Position numbers and translations under genes: made by a program. From positions 1-64,000 of the forward strand of contig JADJBC010000051.1 in the NCBI GenBank assembly GCA_016703945.1: 64,000 nt of DNA. Direction: 5' to 3'. This DNA comes from Candidatus Aalborgicola danicus. Lineage in GTDB: Bacteria; Pseudomonadota; Gammaproteobacteria; Burkholderiales; Burkholderiaceae_C. Shown here one piece after another: positions 15,627 through 24,365 of this stretch; the first letter of the stretch is position 1, and the number at the start of each line of letters is the position of its first letter. The notes under the pieces are model-generated. The model did not search any database and had not been told where the DNA came from. It saw nothing but the letters and a program-made list of their open reading frames with translations.

Positions 15627-17543
15627 CTACTCCACCGTGACACTTTTTGCCAAATTTCGGGGCTTGTCTACATCCGTACCGCGTGCGCACGCAGCGTGGT
15701 AGGCCAGCAATTGCAGCGGCACCACGTGCAGCAAGGGTGACAATTCACCGTAGTGTTCTGGCATACGAATCACGTGCATGCCCTCGCCACTTTCAATGCG
15801 TGTGTCGGCATCGGCCAGCACATACAGCACGCCACCTCGGGCACGCACCTCATGGAGGTTGCTCTTGAGCTTTTCCAGTAACGCGTTGTTGGGCGCGACG
15901 GCCACAACCGGCATCTCGCTGGTCACCAAGGCCAGCGGCCCGTGTTTGAGTTCACCCGCCGCATAAGCCTCGGCATGGATGTAGGTTATTTCCTTGAGTT
16001 TCAGAGCGCCTTCCAAGGCAATGGGGTAATGCAGGCCACGCCCCAAAAATAGCGCGTTCTCTTTTTTGGCAAAGTCCTCGGACCAACTGATGATTTGGGG
16101 TTCCAGCGCCAGCACGGCCTGCAAGGCTGCTGGTAGATGGCGCATAGCTTTAATATGGCGCTGCTCGTCGGCAAGTGATAGCCGCCCTTTGGCCTGCGCC
16201 AAGGCCAGCGTCAACAAGAACAAGCCTGCCAGTTGGGTCGTAAAAGCTTTGGTGGATGCCACGCCAATCTCGACGCCAGCCCGCGTCACATAGGCCAGAC
16301 TGCACTCCCGCACCATGGCGCTGGTGGCCACATTGCAAATGGTCAACGTATGGCGCATGCCTAGACTTTGCGCATGGCGTAGCGCAGCCAGCGTATCGGC
16401 TGTTTCGCCGGACTGCGTGATGGTGACCACCAGCGTCTTGGGGTTGGGCACCGAGTCCCGGTAGCGGTACTCGCTGGCCACTTCTACTTGCGTCGGTATC
16501 CTGGCGATGCTTTCCAACCAGTATTTGGCGGTGCAGCCGCTGTAATAGCTGGTGCCACAGGCCAGAATGAGTACGGAGTCGATCTCGGCAAACACCCGCG
16601 CCGCGTTGGCGCCAGGTACATGGTTCATCTGCTGGTCAAACAACTCGGGAGCTATGCCTTCCAAGCCCTCCAGCGTGTCGGCAATGGCGCGGGGCTGTTC
16701 AAAAATTTCCTTTTGCATGTAGTGGCGGTAGGGGCCAAGCTCGGCAGCGCCACTGTGGGCCAGCACCGTTTTGACCGGGCGCTGGGCGGGCGCCACGGGC
16801 TTGCGCGCCTTATCGACCAACCAGTACTTGCCCAGTTGCACGTCCACCAGATCACCTTCGTCCAAGTACACGATCTGGTCCGTCACACCGGCAAGGGCCA
16901 TCGCATCGCTGGCCAGGAAATGCTCTTGCCCGTCTTTCCCCACACCCAGAATCAGCGGAGATCCGGCGCGCGCGCCCACCAGGCGGTGCGGTTCGTCCTT
17001 GCAAAAAACGGCAATGGCATAGGCACCGTGCAATTGACGGGTGGCCGCCTGAACGGCCTCAAACAAGTCGGCGTCGTAGAGGCTGTCAACCAGGTGGGCG
17101 ATGACCTCGGTATCGGTTTGGCTGACAAACACATAACCCTTGGCCTTGAGCGCGGCGCGCAGCTCATCATGGTTTTCAATAATGCCGTTGTGTACCAGGG
17201 CGATGCGCCCAGGCCGCTGGTGCGCGTCCGCGCCCGGGCCATGGCTGAAATGCGGGTGGGCGTTGCTAACCGTAGGCGCGCCGTGGGTCGCCCAGCGGGT
17301 GTGGGCAATGCCCAGGTTTCCTTCCAAGGGCGTATGGCTGTCACCGGCAGCCACCTGCTCCATCAATTCCGCAACGCGGGCGGTACTGCGCGCACGGCGC
17401 AAGCCGCTGTGCTGCGCCTGGCCGCCTTGCACATACACGGCCACTCCACAAGAGTCATAGCCCCGGTATTCCAGCCGCTGCAGGCCTTGCACCAGCACCG
17501 GAACAATATTGCGGGTTGAGACCGCGCCAACAATTCCACACAT
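15627..17543 (-). CDS. glmS: Glutamine-fructose-6-phosphate aminotransferase GlmS
   Basis: Makes glucosamine-6-phosphate from fructose-6-phosphate and glutamine, the first step toward UDP-GlcNAc for peptidoglycan and LPS. The start is ATG 17543 giving MCGIVGAVSTRNIVPVL, because the Cys after Met becomes the N-terminal nucleophile. Residues 1 to about 240 are the glutaminase domain (RLEYRGYDSCGVAV, THTRWATHGAP-like AHTRWATHGAPTVSNAHPH). Two SIS sugar-isomerase domains follow (LACGTSYYSGCTAKYWLES and LFLGRGLHYPIALEGALKL), and the C-terminus carries the conserved NLAKSVTVE end. At 638 residues it is slightly longer than the E. coli form. It pairs with glmU, 0.7 kb away, with a divergent Lrp-type gene between. 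No glmS ribozyme is expected in this group and I see none. Confidence 0.97.
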   Translation of the reverse strand: MCGIVGAVSTRNIVPVLVQGLQRLEYRGYDSCGVAVYVQGGQAQHSGLRRARSTARVAELMEQVAAGDSHTPLEGNLGIAHTRWATHGAPTVSNAHPHFSHGPGADAHQRPGRIALVHNGIIENHDELRAALKAKGYVFVSQTDTEVIAHLVDSLYDADLFEAVQAATRQLHGAYAIAVFCKDEPHRLVGARAGSPLILGVGKDGQEHFLASDAMALAGVTDQIVYLDEGDLVDVQLGKYWLVDKARKPVAPAQRPVKTVLAHSGAAELGPYRHYMQKEIFEQPRAIADTLEGLEGIAPELFDQQMNHVPGANAARVFAEIDSVLILACGTSYYSGCTAKYWLESIARIPTQVEVASEYRYRDSVPNPKTLVVTITQSGETADTLAALRHAQSLGMRHTLTICNVATSAMVRECSLAYVTRAGVEIGVASTKAFTTQLAGLFLLTLALAQAKGRLSLADEQRHIKAMRHLPAALQAVLALEPQIISWSEDFAKKENALFLGRGLHYPIALEGALKLKEITYIHAEAYAAGELKHGPLALVTSEMPVVAVAPNNALLEKLKSNLHEVRARGGVLYVLADADTRIESGEGMHVIRMPEHYGELSPLLHVVPLQLLAYHAACARGTDVDKPRNLAKSVTVE

Positions 17544-17681
17544 ATTCGCCACCCCTTTGTTTAAACAGTGGCTGAATCCTATGTCGGTGTTAACAAAATA
17601 TTCTTGCTAAATTTTTAATACTTTGAAGTAAAGTTGCACACAAATTGTGAAGTGAACTTATTATTCAAAATAGGTATATAA

Positions 17682-18167
17682 ATGAATGAAATAACATTGG
17701 ATAACATCGACCTTCAGCTACTCACCCAACTCCAGCGCGACGCCAGCTTGAGCAATGTGGAGTTGGCGGAACGTGTTCACACCTCAGCACCGACGTGTCT
17801 GCGGCGCGTCAAACGCTTGCACGACGCCGGGTTGATAGAGCGCCAGGTGGCCATTCTGAACCCCGAGCGCATGGCCCAAATCGTCGGCCATGGGCTCACG
17901 GTGGTGGTGGAAGTTTCACTGGACCGCCAGGATGCCGACGCGCTGGACGCATTCGAAAACCGGGTCAACAAAGAAGACTCCGTTCAGCAGTGTTACCGCG
18001 TGTCGCCAGGACCGGACTTTGTGCTGGTGGTGCACGCCTTGCACATGCCAGATTACCAATCGCTAACCCAGCGACTGTTCACCAGCGACGCCAATGTGCG
18101 CAATGTCAAGGCGTTTTTCAGCGTCAAACGCAGCAAGTTCGGGGCAGAGTTGCCGTTTGAACGATAG
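17682..18167 (+). CDS. Lrp/AsnC family transcriptional regulator
   Basis: A 161-residue regulator. The helix-turn-helix is at residues 8-55 (LDNIDLQLLTQLQRDASLSN, LAERVHTSAPTCLRRVKRL) and the RAM ligand/oligomer domain follows (VVVEVSLDRQD, VQQCYRVSPGPDFVLVV, ending KTFFS-like VKAFFSVKRSKFG). Lrp-type proteins sense amino acids and form octamers. The ATG at 17682 is preceded by an AT-rich leader (17544-17681) shared with divergent glmS, so it might control glmS or itself; that is only inferred from position. Its stop is 49 bases from the end of convergent glmU. Confidence 0.92.
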   Translation: MNEITLDNIDLQLLTQLQRDASLSNVELAERVHTSAPTCLRRVKRLHDAGLIERQVAILNPERMAQIVGHGLTVVVEVSLDRQDADALDAFENRVNKEDSVQQCYRVSPGPDFVLVVHALHMPDYQSLTQRLFTSDANVRNVKAFFSVKRSKFGAELPFER

Positions 18168-18215
18168 TCGAGAGGGCTCAATTTTTTCGCCGGGCCGAAT
18201 CAGCGAACTGCGCGC

Positions 18216-19670
18216 TCAGGCCTTGGGCTTCTTTTGGGGCCGGGCCCAGTTGGCGATACTGACTTGTTTGCCGCGCGCCACACTCAGCGCGCCCGCCGGC
18301 GTATTTTTGGTGATCGTGGAACCACCGCCCACCGTGCCACCCGCGCCCAGCGTCACAGGGGCCACCAGTACGCAATTGCTGCCCACGTGGACATCCGCCT
18401 CAATGTCCGTGCGGTGTTTGTTGGCGCCATCGTAGTTGGCGGTGATGCTGCCGGCGCCAAAATTCACACGCTCACCCACCGTCGCATCCCCAAGGTAGGC
18501 CAGGTGGTTGGCTTTGGCGCCCGCGGCCAGCGTCGAGTTCTTGATCTCGACAAAATTGCCAATATGCACGTCTTCACCCAACCGAGCACCCGGTCGCAGA
18601 CGCGCAAAGGGCCCGACGCGTGCGCCAGGACCGACCGTCACGCCCATCGCCTCGCCGTCGATATGGGTGAAAGGGTGGATCACCGCACCGGCCTCAATGA
18701 CCGCGTTGGCAACCACACAGTTGGCGCCGATGGCCACTCCCTGGCCCAAATTCACCTGCCCCTCAAACACACAATTCACATCAATACTGACATCGTGCGC
18801 GCAGAACAACTCTCCGCGCACGTCAATGCGTGCCGGGTCCGCCAGGCGCACACCGTCTTCCATCAAGCGGTGGGCTTGCTGCAACTGGTAGGCACGCTCC
18901 AGAGCCGCCAGTTGCACCGGGCTGTTGACGCCGGCCACCTGCACGGCATCGTCTATCTTGTGCGCCACTACGGGCACACCGTCGGCCACGGCAAACTTCA
19001 CGATGTCGGTCAGGTAGAACTCACCCTGCACGTTCTGGTTGTCCAGGCGTGCCAACCACCGTTTGAGCTGCGCCGCAGGCACGGCCATGATGCCGCTGTA
19101 AATCTCGGTGATGGCCCGTTGCGCGACCGATGCGTCCTTGTGTTCCACGATAGCCAGCACTTCGCCGTCGGCCATCGCTCCCCGCCGCACAATGCGCCCG
19201 TAGCCCGCGGGATCGGCCATCTCCAGGGTCAGCAGCGCAAGCTTGTCGCCCGCACAGGCAGCAATCAGGTGGTGCAAGGTGGCGGGCCGCGTCAAGGGCA
19301 CATCGCCCGACAGCACCACCACGACGCCATCGTCAGCCAACACAGGCACCGCCTGTTGCACCGCGTGCCCGGTGCCTAGTTGGGGTTCCTGGCGCACAAA
19401 ATTTATACGAAAAGAGCCTGTAGCCCTCGTATCCATTGCGCAAGCTGCTTCTACTTCGATAGCACCATGACCGGTAATAACCACCGCTTGGCGGGCCTGC
19501 AGCGCTCGCGCCGTACTGAGCACATGGTGCAACAGCGGCCGCCCGGCCAATGGATGCAACACCTTGGGCAATAGACTCTTCATACGTGTGCCTTTGCCCG
19601 CCGCCATAATGACCACATCGACGGGGAGCCGCTCCGGGGTGCCCTGTTCAACCAGAATTTCGGAAGTCAA
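18216..19670 (-). CDS. glmU: Bifunctional GlmU (acetyltransferase/uridylyltransferase)
   Basis: Makes UDP-GlcNAc from glucosamine-1-phosphate: the C-terminal half acetylates and the N-terminal half adds UMP. Visible are VVIMAAGKGTRMKSLLPKVL (nucleotide site), QLGTGHAVQQA, VVLSGDVPLTRPATL, EFYLTDIVKFA, then the left-handed beta-helix with many hexapeptide repeats including VGPFARLRPGARLGEDVHIG, KANHLAYLGDATVGERVNFG and TANYDGANKHRT. The TTG start at 19670 has AAAGGA eight bases upstream and lies only three bases from the divergent DUF6279 start. About 15 residues after VVITGHG (AIEVEAACAMDTRATGSFR) are extra relative to E. coli GlmU and coincide with the dispersed repeat at 19405-19463. Confidence 0.96.
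   Translation of the reverse strand: MTSEILVEQGTPERLPVDVVIMAAGKGTRMKSLLPKVLHPLAGRPLLHHVLSTARALQARQAVVITGHGAIEVEAACAMDTRATGSFRINFVRQEPQLGTGHAVQQAVPVLADDGVVVVLSGDVPLTRPATLHHLIAACAGDKLALLTLEMADPAGYGRIVRRGAMADGEVLAIVEHKDASVAQRAITEIYSGIMAVPAAQLKRWLARLDNQNVQGEFYLTDIVKFAVADGVPVVAHKIDDAVQVAGVNSPVQLAALERAYQLQQAHRLMEDGVRLADPARIDVRGELFCAHDVSIDVNCVFEGQVNLGQGVAIGANCVVANAVIEAGAVIHPFTHIDGEAMGVTVGPGARVGPFARLRPGARLGEDVHIGNFVEIKNSTLAAGAKANHLAYLGDATVGERVNFGAGSITANYDGANKHRTDIEADVHVGSNCVLVAPVTLGAGGTVGGGSTITKNTPAGALSVARGKQVSIANWARPQKKPKA
19405..19463 (-). repeat. Dispersed 57-bp repeat, copy inside glmU
   Basis: Read on the glmU coding strand it begins GCTATCGAAGTAGA and contains GCAGCTTGCGC and ACGAGGGCTACAGGC, matching the consensus shared with copies at 28084, 28984, 34199, 41611, 46001 and 57824. 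It is in frame and encodes an extra loop in GlmU. Confidence 0.7.
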
Positions 19671-19673
19671 AAC

Positions 19674-20609
19674 ATGTCCTTTTCAATGCGTTCTTTTTCG
19701 CGTGTTGTTGGCGAAATAGCGCCCATTATCGGCGTGCTGATGGCGGCATTGGCGATGGGCGGATGCAGTGCCGTGCGCCTGGGCTACAACACCAGCCCGA
19801 CGCTGGTGTATTGGTGGCTGGACAGCTATTTTGACTTCGACTCCGACCAAAGTGCGCGGGTTCGCGATGATTTGCAGTCCGTACAGGACTGGCACCGCAG
19901 AAACGAACTGCCGCTGCTGGAAAAAAAGCTCAAGGAACTGCAAACCATGGCCCCCAAGCCCGTAACCACGGAGCAGGTGTGCCGCCTTGTTGAAGAATTG
20001 CAGACCCGAGTGCAAGTAACAATGGAGCACATCACACCTACCATTGCCTCGATCGCGCCAACGCTGCAGCCCGCCCAGTTGGAGCACATGATCGAGGAGT
20101 TCGAACGCCGTGACCGCAAATGGCGGGACGTATGGATCGAGGGCACACCGGCCGAGCGCTCGGAACGCCGTATCAAGCAAATCGCGGAACGTGCGGAATC
20201 GTTCTACGGCACGCTGGAGCCAGCCCAACTGGCCGTCGTACGCACCCACATTGCCAGTTCCAGTTTTGATGGCCCGCGCCAGTTCCGCGAAATGCAGCGC
20301 CGCCACCAGGACGCCTTGCAGGTGCTGCGCAAGATTCGCAGCGGGGAGATCCGAGCCGCCCAAGCCCAGGCAGAACTTCGCGGTTTGTTGGACCGCACAC
20401 TCAAGGCCCCTGCTGCAGACTACCGCCGCTACATGGAACAGCTGACCAACGAGAGCTGCGCTGCCATGGCGGCCCTGCACAATAGCAGCACACCCCAGCA
20501 ACGCACGCGCCTGCTCGACACACTCAAGGGTTACGAAGGCGACGCCCGCGCCCTCGCCGATCAACGCCCCGACGACATTCCCAAAAACCAGGCGCCCACG
20601 CCGTTTTGA
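19674..20609 (+). CDS. DUF6279 family lipoprotein
   Basis: A 311-residue predicted lipoprotein. The signal region ends MAALAMGGCSAVRLGYNT, with Cys31 as the lipidation site. The rest matches DUF6279: YNTSPTLVYWWLDSYFDF soon after the Cys, DWHRRNELPLLEKKLKEL, then a long helical body rich in Glu, Gln and Arg (REMQRRHQDALQVLRKIRSG). Function of the family is unknown; an outer-membrane-anchored helical protein is likely. The ATG at 19674 is three bases from the TTG of glmU; a later Met (19689) could also be used. The next gene starts nine bases past its stop. Confidence 0.85.
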   Translation: MSFSMRSFSRVVGEIAPIIGVLMAALAMGGCSAVRLGYNTSPTLVYWWLDSYFDFDSDQSARVRDDLQSVQDWHRRNELPLLEKKLKELQTMAPKPVTTEQVCRLVEELQTRVQVTMEHITPTIASIAPTLQPAQLEHMIEEFERRDRKWRDVWIEGTPAERSERRIKQIAERAESFYGTLEPAQLAVVRTHIASSSFDGPRQFREMQRRHQDALQVLRKIRSGEIRAAQAQAELRGLLDRTLKAPAADYRRYMEQLTNESCAAMAALHNSSTPQQRTRLLDTLKGYEGDARALADQRPDDIPKNQAPTPF

Positions 20610-20617
20610 GTCACACC

Positions 20618-21010
20618 ATGGCCAGCCCTCCATCTGACTTTGCCCTGTACTGCTGCGAGTTACTGTCCAGCGCCGGCCCCTGCGTCGCCAAACGCATGTT
20701 TGGCGGCTTCGGGCTCAGCACTGACGGCCTCACCATTGCCATCATTGCCGACCTGGGTTCGGGTGAAAAGCTGTGGCTCAAGACCAACGAGGACCACCGC
20801 GCACAGTGGGAGACCGCGGGTTGCGAGCGATTTACCTACGCGTCCACCAAAGACGGTAAAAGCGTGGCACGGGGCATGAATTACTACAGCGCGCCCGAAG
20901 AGGCCATGGATTCAGCCCACGCCATGGCACCGTGGGCCCGCCTGGCGCTGGAGGCTGCCCTGGCCGCCAAAAAGCCGGCCAAAGCACGCAAACCGCGCGC
21001 CAAGCGCTGA
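20618..21010 (+). CDS. TfoX N-terminal domain protein
   Basis: A 130-residue protein with the TfoX/Sxy N-terminal fold: FALYCCELLSSAGPCVAKRM then FGGFGLSTDGLTIAIIAD, KLWLKTNED and FTYASTKDGKSVARGMNYYS. In enterobacteria Sxy is a co-activator of competence genes, but lone N-terminal-domain proteins like this are common and their role is unknown. The tail is Lys/Ala/Arg-rich (AAKKPAKARKPRAKR) and may bind nucleic acid. I use the ATG at 20618; a TTG at 20606 overlapping the previous stop is open too. Confidence 0.85.
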   Translation: MASPPSDFALYCCELLSSAGPCVAKRMFGGFGLSTDGLTIAIIADLGSGEKLWLKTNEDHRAQWETAGCERFTYASTKDGKSVARGMNYYSAPEEAMDSAHAMAPWARLALEAALAAKKPAKARKPRAKR

Positions 21011-21025
21011 ACCCCTGAAAACCCC

Positions 21026-21982
21026 ATGCAGCACCTGCACACCAGCCTGCGCACACGCAACATAGGCGTTGGCCATTTGCGCGCCTTTCTGGCCGTCGCC
21101 CGGCACCTGAATTTTCGCGCCGCAGCCGAGGAGCTGGCGCTGACCCAGTCGGCCGTGAGCCGCCAAATTCAGGCGTTGGAAGGTGAAATTGGGGTGGCCC
21201 TTTTCTTGCGCCACACCCGCGCGGTGGAGTTGACCAGTGCCGGTACCCAATTGCTGCGCGCCGCAGAGCCCTCGGTGGAGCGCATCGACACGGCCGTGCG
21301 CCTGGTCCGCCAGAGCGCAGGCCGCAAGTTGGTGTCTATCAGCACCTGGGCCTCGTTTGCCTCGATGTGGCTAATCCCCCGACTGGAGTCCTTTCAGGCG
21401 CAACACCCGGACATTGACATCCGTATTGATGCGACCGACGTGTCTGTAGACCTGGAGACCTCCGATGTGGACTTGGCCCTTCGCTACGCAACACCCACCA
21501 CCATCTCGGCCCAGGCCGAGCGCCTGTTTGGTGAACAACTGACGCCGGTGGCCAGCCCCTGGCTGCTCAAAGCCGGCGGTCCCCTGAAGAAGCCCAAAGA
21601 CCTGACCCAGTTCACGCTGATCGAGGCCGGCGACGCCTACCGAAGCCAACACATGGAGTGGTTAACCTGGCAGCGATGGTTGGAAGCACAAGGCCTCAAA
21701 GGGCTGGAACCCAGGCGCTGGTTGTATTTCAATTACGCCCACCAGATTGCCCAGGCGGCCCTGACCGGTCAGGGCGTTGCATTGACCCGCATGCCTTTGA
21801 TAGCCGATAGTCTGGCCAACGGCAGCCTGGTCGAAGTTTTGCCCGGCACACGACTGGAGTCACCCCTGGCTTACTGGCTGCTGGTCGGACCGCGCAGTGC
21901 CGAGCGCCCCGAAATCAAAGCTTTTTGCGCCTGGCTGCGGGCACAGGCGCAAACCACACGCGAGACGATTGGTGAAATATAG
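21026..21982 (+). CDS. LysR-family regulator (GcvA-like)
   Basis: A 318-residue LysR-type regulator. The winged helix lies at residues 15-75 (VGHLRAFLAVARHLNFRAAA, ELALTQSAVSRQIQALEGEI, VALFLRHTRAVELTSAG). The effector domain contains IDATDVSVDLETSDVDLALR, the signature pattern of the GcvA/AmpR-like group. The gene follows the TfoX-domain gene by 15 bases and overlaps the next gene at its stop. No divergent partner is present, so the target genes are unclear. Confidence 0.92.
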   Translation: MQHLHTSLRTRNIGVGHLRAFLAVARHLNFRAAAEELALTQSAVSRQIQALEGEIGVALFLRHTRAVELTSAGTQLLRAAEPSVERIDTAVRLVRQSAGRKLVSISTWASFASMWLIPRLESFQAQHPDIDIRIDATDVSVDLETSDVDLALRYATPTTISAQAERLFGEQLTPVASPWLLKAGGPLKKPKDLTQFTLIEAGDAYRSQHMEWLTWQRWLEAQGLKGLEPRRWLYFNYAHQIAQAALTGQGVALTRMPLIADSLANGSLVEVLPGTRLESPLAYWLLVGPRSAERPEIKAFCAWLRAQAQTTRETIGEI

Positions 21983-22412
21983 CCACCATTCTCCACCGTG
22001 GATGCGCATCGCCGTCCAAGAGACCGGTGTCAGCACCTTCCCACTGGGCCACAGCAACCCGCGTGTGACCCAATACCACGGTCACACCAACATCGCCGGT
22101 TACGACGACAAGGCCTCATGGTGTTCGTCGTTCATCAACTGGTCGTTGGCCCAGGTTGGCATACCGGGCACGGGTTCGGCACTGGCGCGCTCATGGCTGG
22201 ACTGGGGGCAGCCCCTGGAGCAGCCACTGTTCGGCTGCATCGCCGTGTTGTCGCGTGATGACCCCACCGGTTGGAAGGGCCATGTCGGCTTTTTCTTGCG
22301 AACGGATGCGCAAAGCATTTTTTTACTGGGTGGCAATCAGCTGGATCAGGTGTGCGAACACTACTATCCCAAGGCGACCGTTTTGGCCTACCGTTGGCCA
22401 AAATCAACTTGA
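21972..22412 (+). CDS. TIGR02594 family protein (CHAP-like)
   Basis: A 146-residue protein resembling the TIGR02594 group, which look like NlpC/P60-CHAP type cell-wall amidases/peptidases and are often phage- or pyocin-associated. Key sites are the probable catalytic Cys in DDKASWCSSFINWSLAQ and His in GWKGHVGFFL; between them are GTGSALARSWLDWGQPL and AVLSRDD. The GTG at 21972 gives the usual opening KYSHHSPPWMRIAVQETG and overlaps the LysR stop by 11 bases; ATG 22002 would drop the conserved PPW. No phage gene is nearby, so its role is open. Confidence 0.75.
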   Translation: MKYSHHSPPWMRIAVQETGVSTFPLGHSNPRVTQYHGHTNIAGYDDKASWCSSFINWSLAQVGIPGTGSALARSWLDWGQPLEQPLFGCIAVLSRDDPTGWKGHVGFFLRTDAQSIFLLGGNQLDQVCEHYYPKATVLAYRWPKST

Positions 22413-22526
22413 CCCCGGGCCAGCCAACCAGTGCACAAACTGATCCAAATCAAGAGCCACCAGCATAACGCTGTCCACAATAGTTCGTATTGCATGTAAC
22501 GTGCGTTATTTCCAGAGGGCAAAACC

Positions 22527-23060
22527 ATGAAAATCCTCAGAAGCAAAGCCACTCAACACTCTGGCCGGCGCCACATGGCGTTGCGTTGGAGCGTGTTATG
22601 CGGTGGCGTGCTGGTGTCGGCGCTGACATTGCCTGGTTGCAGTGTCGAGGTGCAGAACATTCAACCCGCCCAAGAACTCAAGCACCAGACACAGCCCCCT
22701 GGATCGGTCTATGCGGGCTGGCGCGTGTTTCAGGACAAGTGCGCAAATTGCCATGGCCCCGCTGCGGCTGGCACACGAGGCGGACCCGACCTGTTGCCCC
22801 GCGTGCGCGAAATGGGTTCCCGCCAGTTTGTGGATCTGGTGCTCAAACGGTATGACTGGAATTTCGGCGCTGCGCAGCCCGGCAAAAACACTGCTGCATG
22901 GGATGCCCTGGTCGACGACGTGGTGCAACGCAAAACCTACATGCTCACCATGCCGGCCTGGCAAGGCGAACCCCGAGTCAGCGCCCACATCGCTGACCTC
23001 TACGCCTATCTGTCAGCCCGTGCACAGGGCACGCAAGGACCGGATCGCCCGGCCCCATAG
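22527..23060 (+). CDS. Mono-heme c-type cytochrome lipoprotein
   Basis: A 177-residue secreted protein. Residues 1-38 are a lipoprotein signal ending SALTLPGCS, with Cys38 lipidated. One heme site, CANCH, is at residues 72-76 in FQDKCANCHGPAAAGTRGGP; the distal Met is probably in YMLTMPAWQGEP near residue 145. It is thus a membrane-anchored class I cytochrome c for electron transfer on the periplasmic side. A GAGGG ribosome site precedes the ATG. It is transcribed alone and ends one base before the end of convergent ppk2. Confidence 0.88.
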   Translation: MKILRSKATQHSGRRHMALRWSVLCGGVLVSALTLPGCSVEVQNIQPAQELKHQTQPPGSVYAGWRVFQDKCANCHGPAAAGTRGGPDLLPRVREMGSRQFVDLVLKRYDWNFGAAQPGKNTAAWDALVDDVVQRKTYMLTMPAWQGEPRVSAHIADLYAYLSARAQGTQGPDRPAP

Positions 23061-23061
23061 A

Positions 23062-24234
23062 CTACAGAATTGCGTTCGGGTTTTCGCCCCGTTCGTACAC
23101 CACGTGGGCACGCCCCACGATGAGTGGGTCGAGCTTGCCAATGTGGACCAAATCCTTGTTGGTGTAGGGCAGCTTGTGCAGCACATAACGCATGGCGTTC
23201 AGCCGCGCGCGCTTCTTGCAGTCGCTCTTGATCACGGTCCAGGGTGAATCGGCCGTGTCGGTTTCAAAAAACATGCTTTCCTTGGCGCGCGTGTAGTCCT
23301 CCCACTTGTCCAGTGAAGCCAGGTCCACCGGGCTGAGTTTCCACTGCTTGAGCGGGTGGTTCTCGCGTTCCTTGAAGCGGCGGCGCTGCTCCTTGCGGCT
23401 GACGCTGAACCAGAACTTGATCAGGTGCACGCCGCTGCGCACCAGATGCCGCTCAAACTCGGGCGTCTGGCGCATGAACTCGGCGTACTCTTCGTTGGAG
23501 CAAAAGCCCATGACCCGCTCCACACCGGCGCGGTTGTACCAGCTGCGGTCCAGCAGCACGATCTCGCCGCGCGTGGGCAGGTGCTGCACATAGCGCTGAA
23601 AGTACCACTGGCCGCGTTCCAGATCGCTGGGTTTTTCCAGCGCCACCACACGTGCACCGCGCGGATTCAGGTGCTCCATGAAGCGCTTGATGGCGCCGCC
23701 CTTGCCGGCCGCATCGCGCCCTTCAAACAGGATGACGACGCGCTGGCCGGTTTCCTTGACCCAGGCCTGCAGTTTGAGCAACTCCACCTGCAGATGAAAC
23801 TTGGTTTCTTCGTACGAGCTGCGGCGCATCAGGTTGCGGTACGGGTAACCGCCGTCGCGCCAGTCGTGCGCCAGTTCGTCGTCCGGGTTGAAACCTTTTT
23901 TGCCCGTGTCGCCCTTGAGCCGGCCCATCAGTGCCTCTCGCAGGACCCGTGCGTCGTCGGCGGAGGCCCCTTCCAGCATGGCCCGCAGACCCTTGGCCCG
24001 CTCGCTGGCCGTGCCAGAGGCATCTGGCCGCACCAGATCCAGGGCCGCCGCTATCGCCTTGCCTTGCGCGGCGTCTACCGCCTGTGCCGCCACGAATTTG
24101 CCCAGGGCCCGGGCTTTGGTCGACGGAGCGATGTCGCCTTGCACGGCCTTGCGGACGCGTGCAGGACTTGTTGTCTTTTTCGCCACGACGGGTTTGGCTG
24201 TCGTATCGGCTGTCGTCAGGGGCTTTTCTGCCAT
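23062..24234 (-). CDS. ppk2: Polyphosphate kinase 2
   Basis: PPK2-family enzyme, 390 residues, transferring phosphate between polyphosphate and nucleotides. The Walker A region is VILFEGRDAAGKGGAIKRF, the lid and Walker B follow (NPRGARVVALEKPSDLERGQ, EIVLLDRSWYNRAGVERVMG), with WFSVSRKEQRRRFKERENHP and a C-terminal PLIVGRAHVVYERG. The first about 120 residues are an Ala/Lys-rich extension not needed for the kinase fold. The ATG at 24234 has GGAGAG upstream. It converges on the cytochrome gene with one base between the stops. Whether it favours ADP or GDP cannot be read safely. Confidence 0.95.
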   Translation of the reverse strand: MAEKPLTTADTTAKPVVAKKTTSPARVRKAVQGDIAPSTKARALGKFVAAQAVDAAQGKAIAAALDLVRPDASGTASERAKGLRAMLEGASADDARVLREALMGRLKGDTGKKGFNPDDELAHDWRDGGYPYRNLMRRSSYEETKFHLQVELLKLQAWVKETGQRVVILFEGRDAAGKGGAIKRFMEHLNPRGARVVALEKPSDLERGQWYFQRYVQHLPTRGEIVLLDRSWYNRAGVERVMGFCSNEEYAEFMRQTPEFERHLVRSGVHLIKFWFSVSRKEQRRRFKERENHPLKQWKLSPVDLASLDKWEDYTRAKESMFFETDTADSPWTVIKSDCKKRARLNAMRYVLHKLPYTNKDLVHIGKLDPLIVGRAHVVYERGENPNAIL

Positions 24235-24365
24235 CGTGTATCTCTCCTGTATCAGGTCGGGTGGCCGCCTTGGGGTTAGGCGGTCTCTCATGCTAGGGCG
24301 TGCCCTGTTGTCAGACCTTGACCAAGATCAATGGCAAACACCGTGCCTGCCGCTTCACTGTGCCA

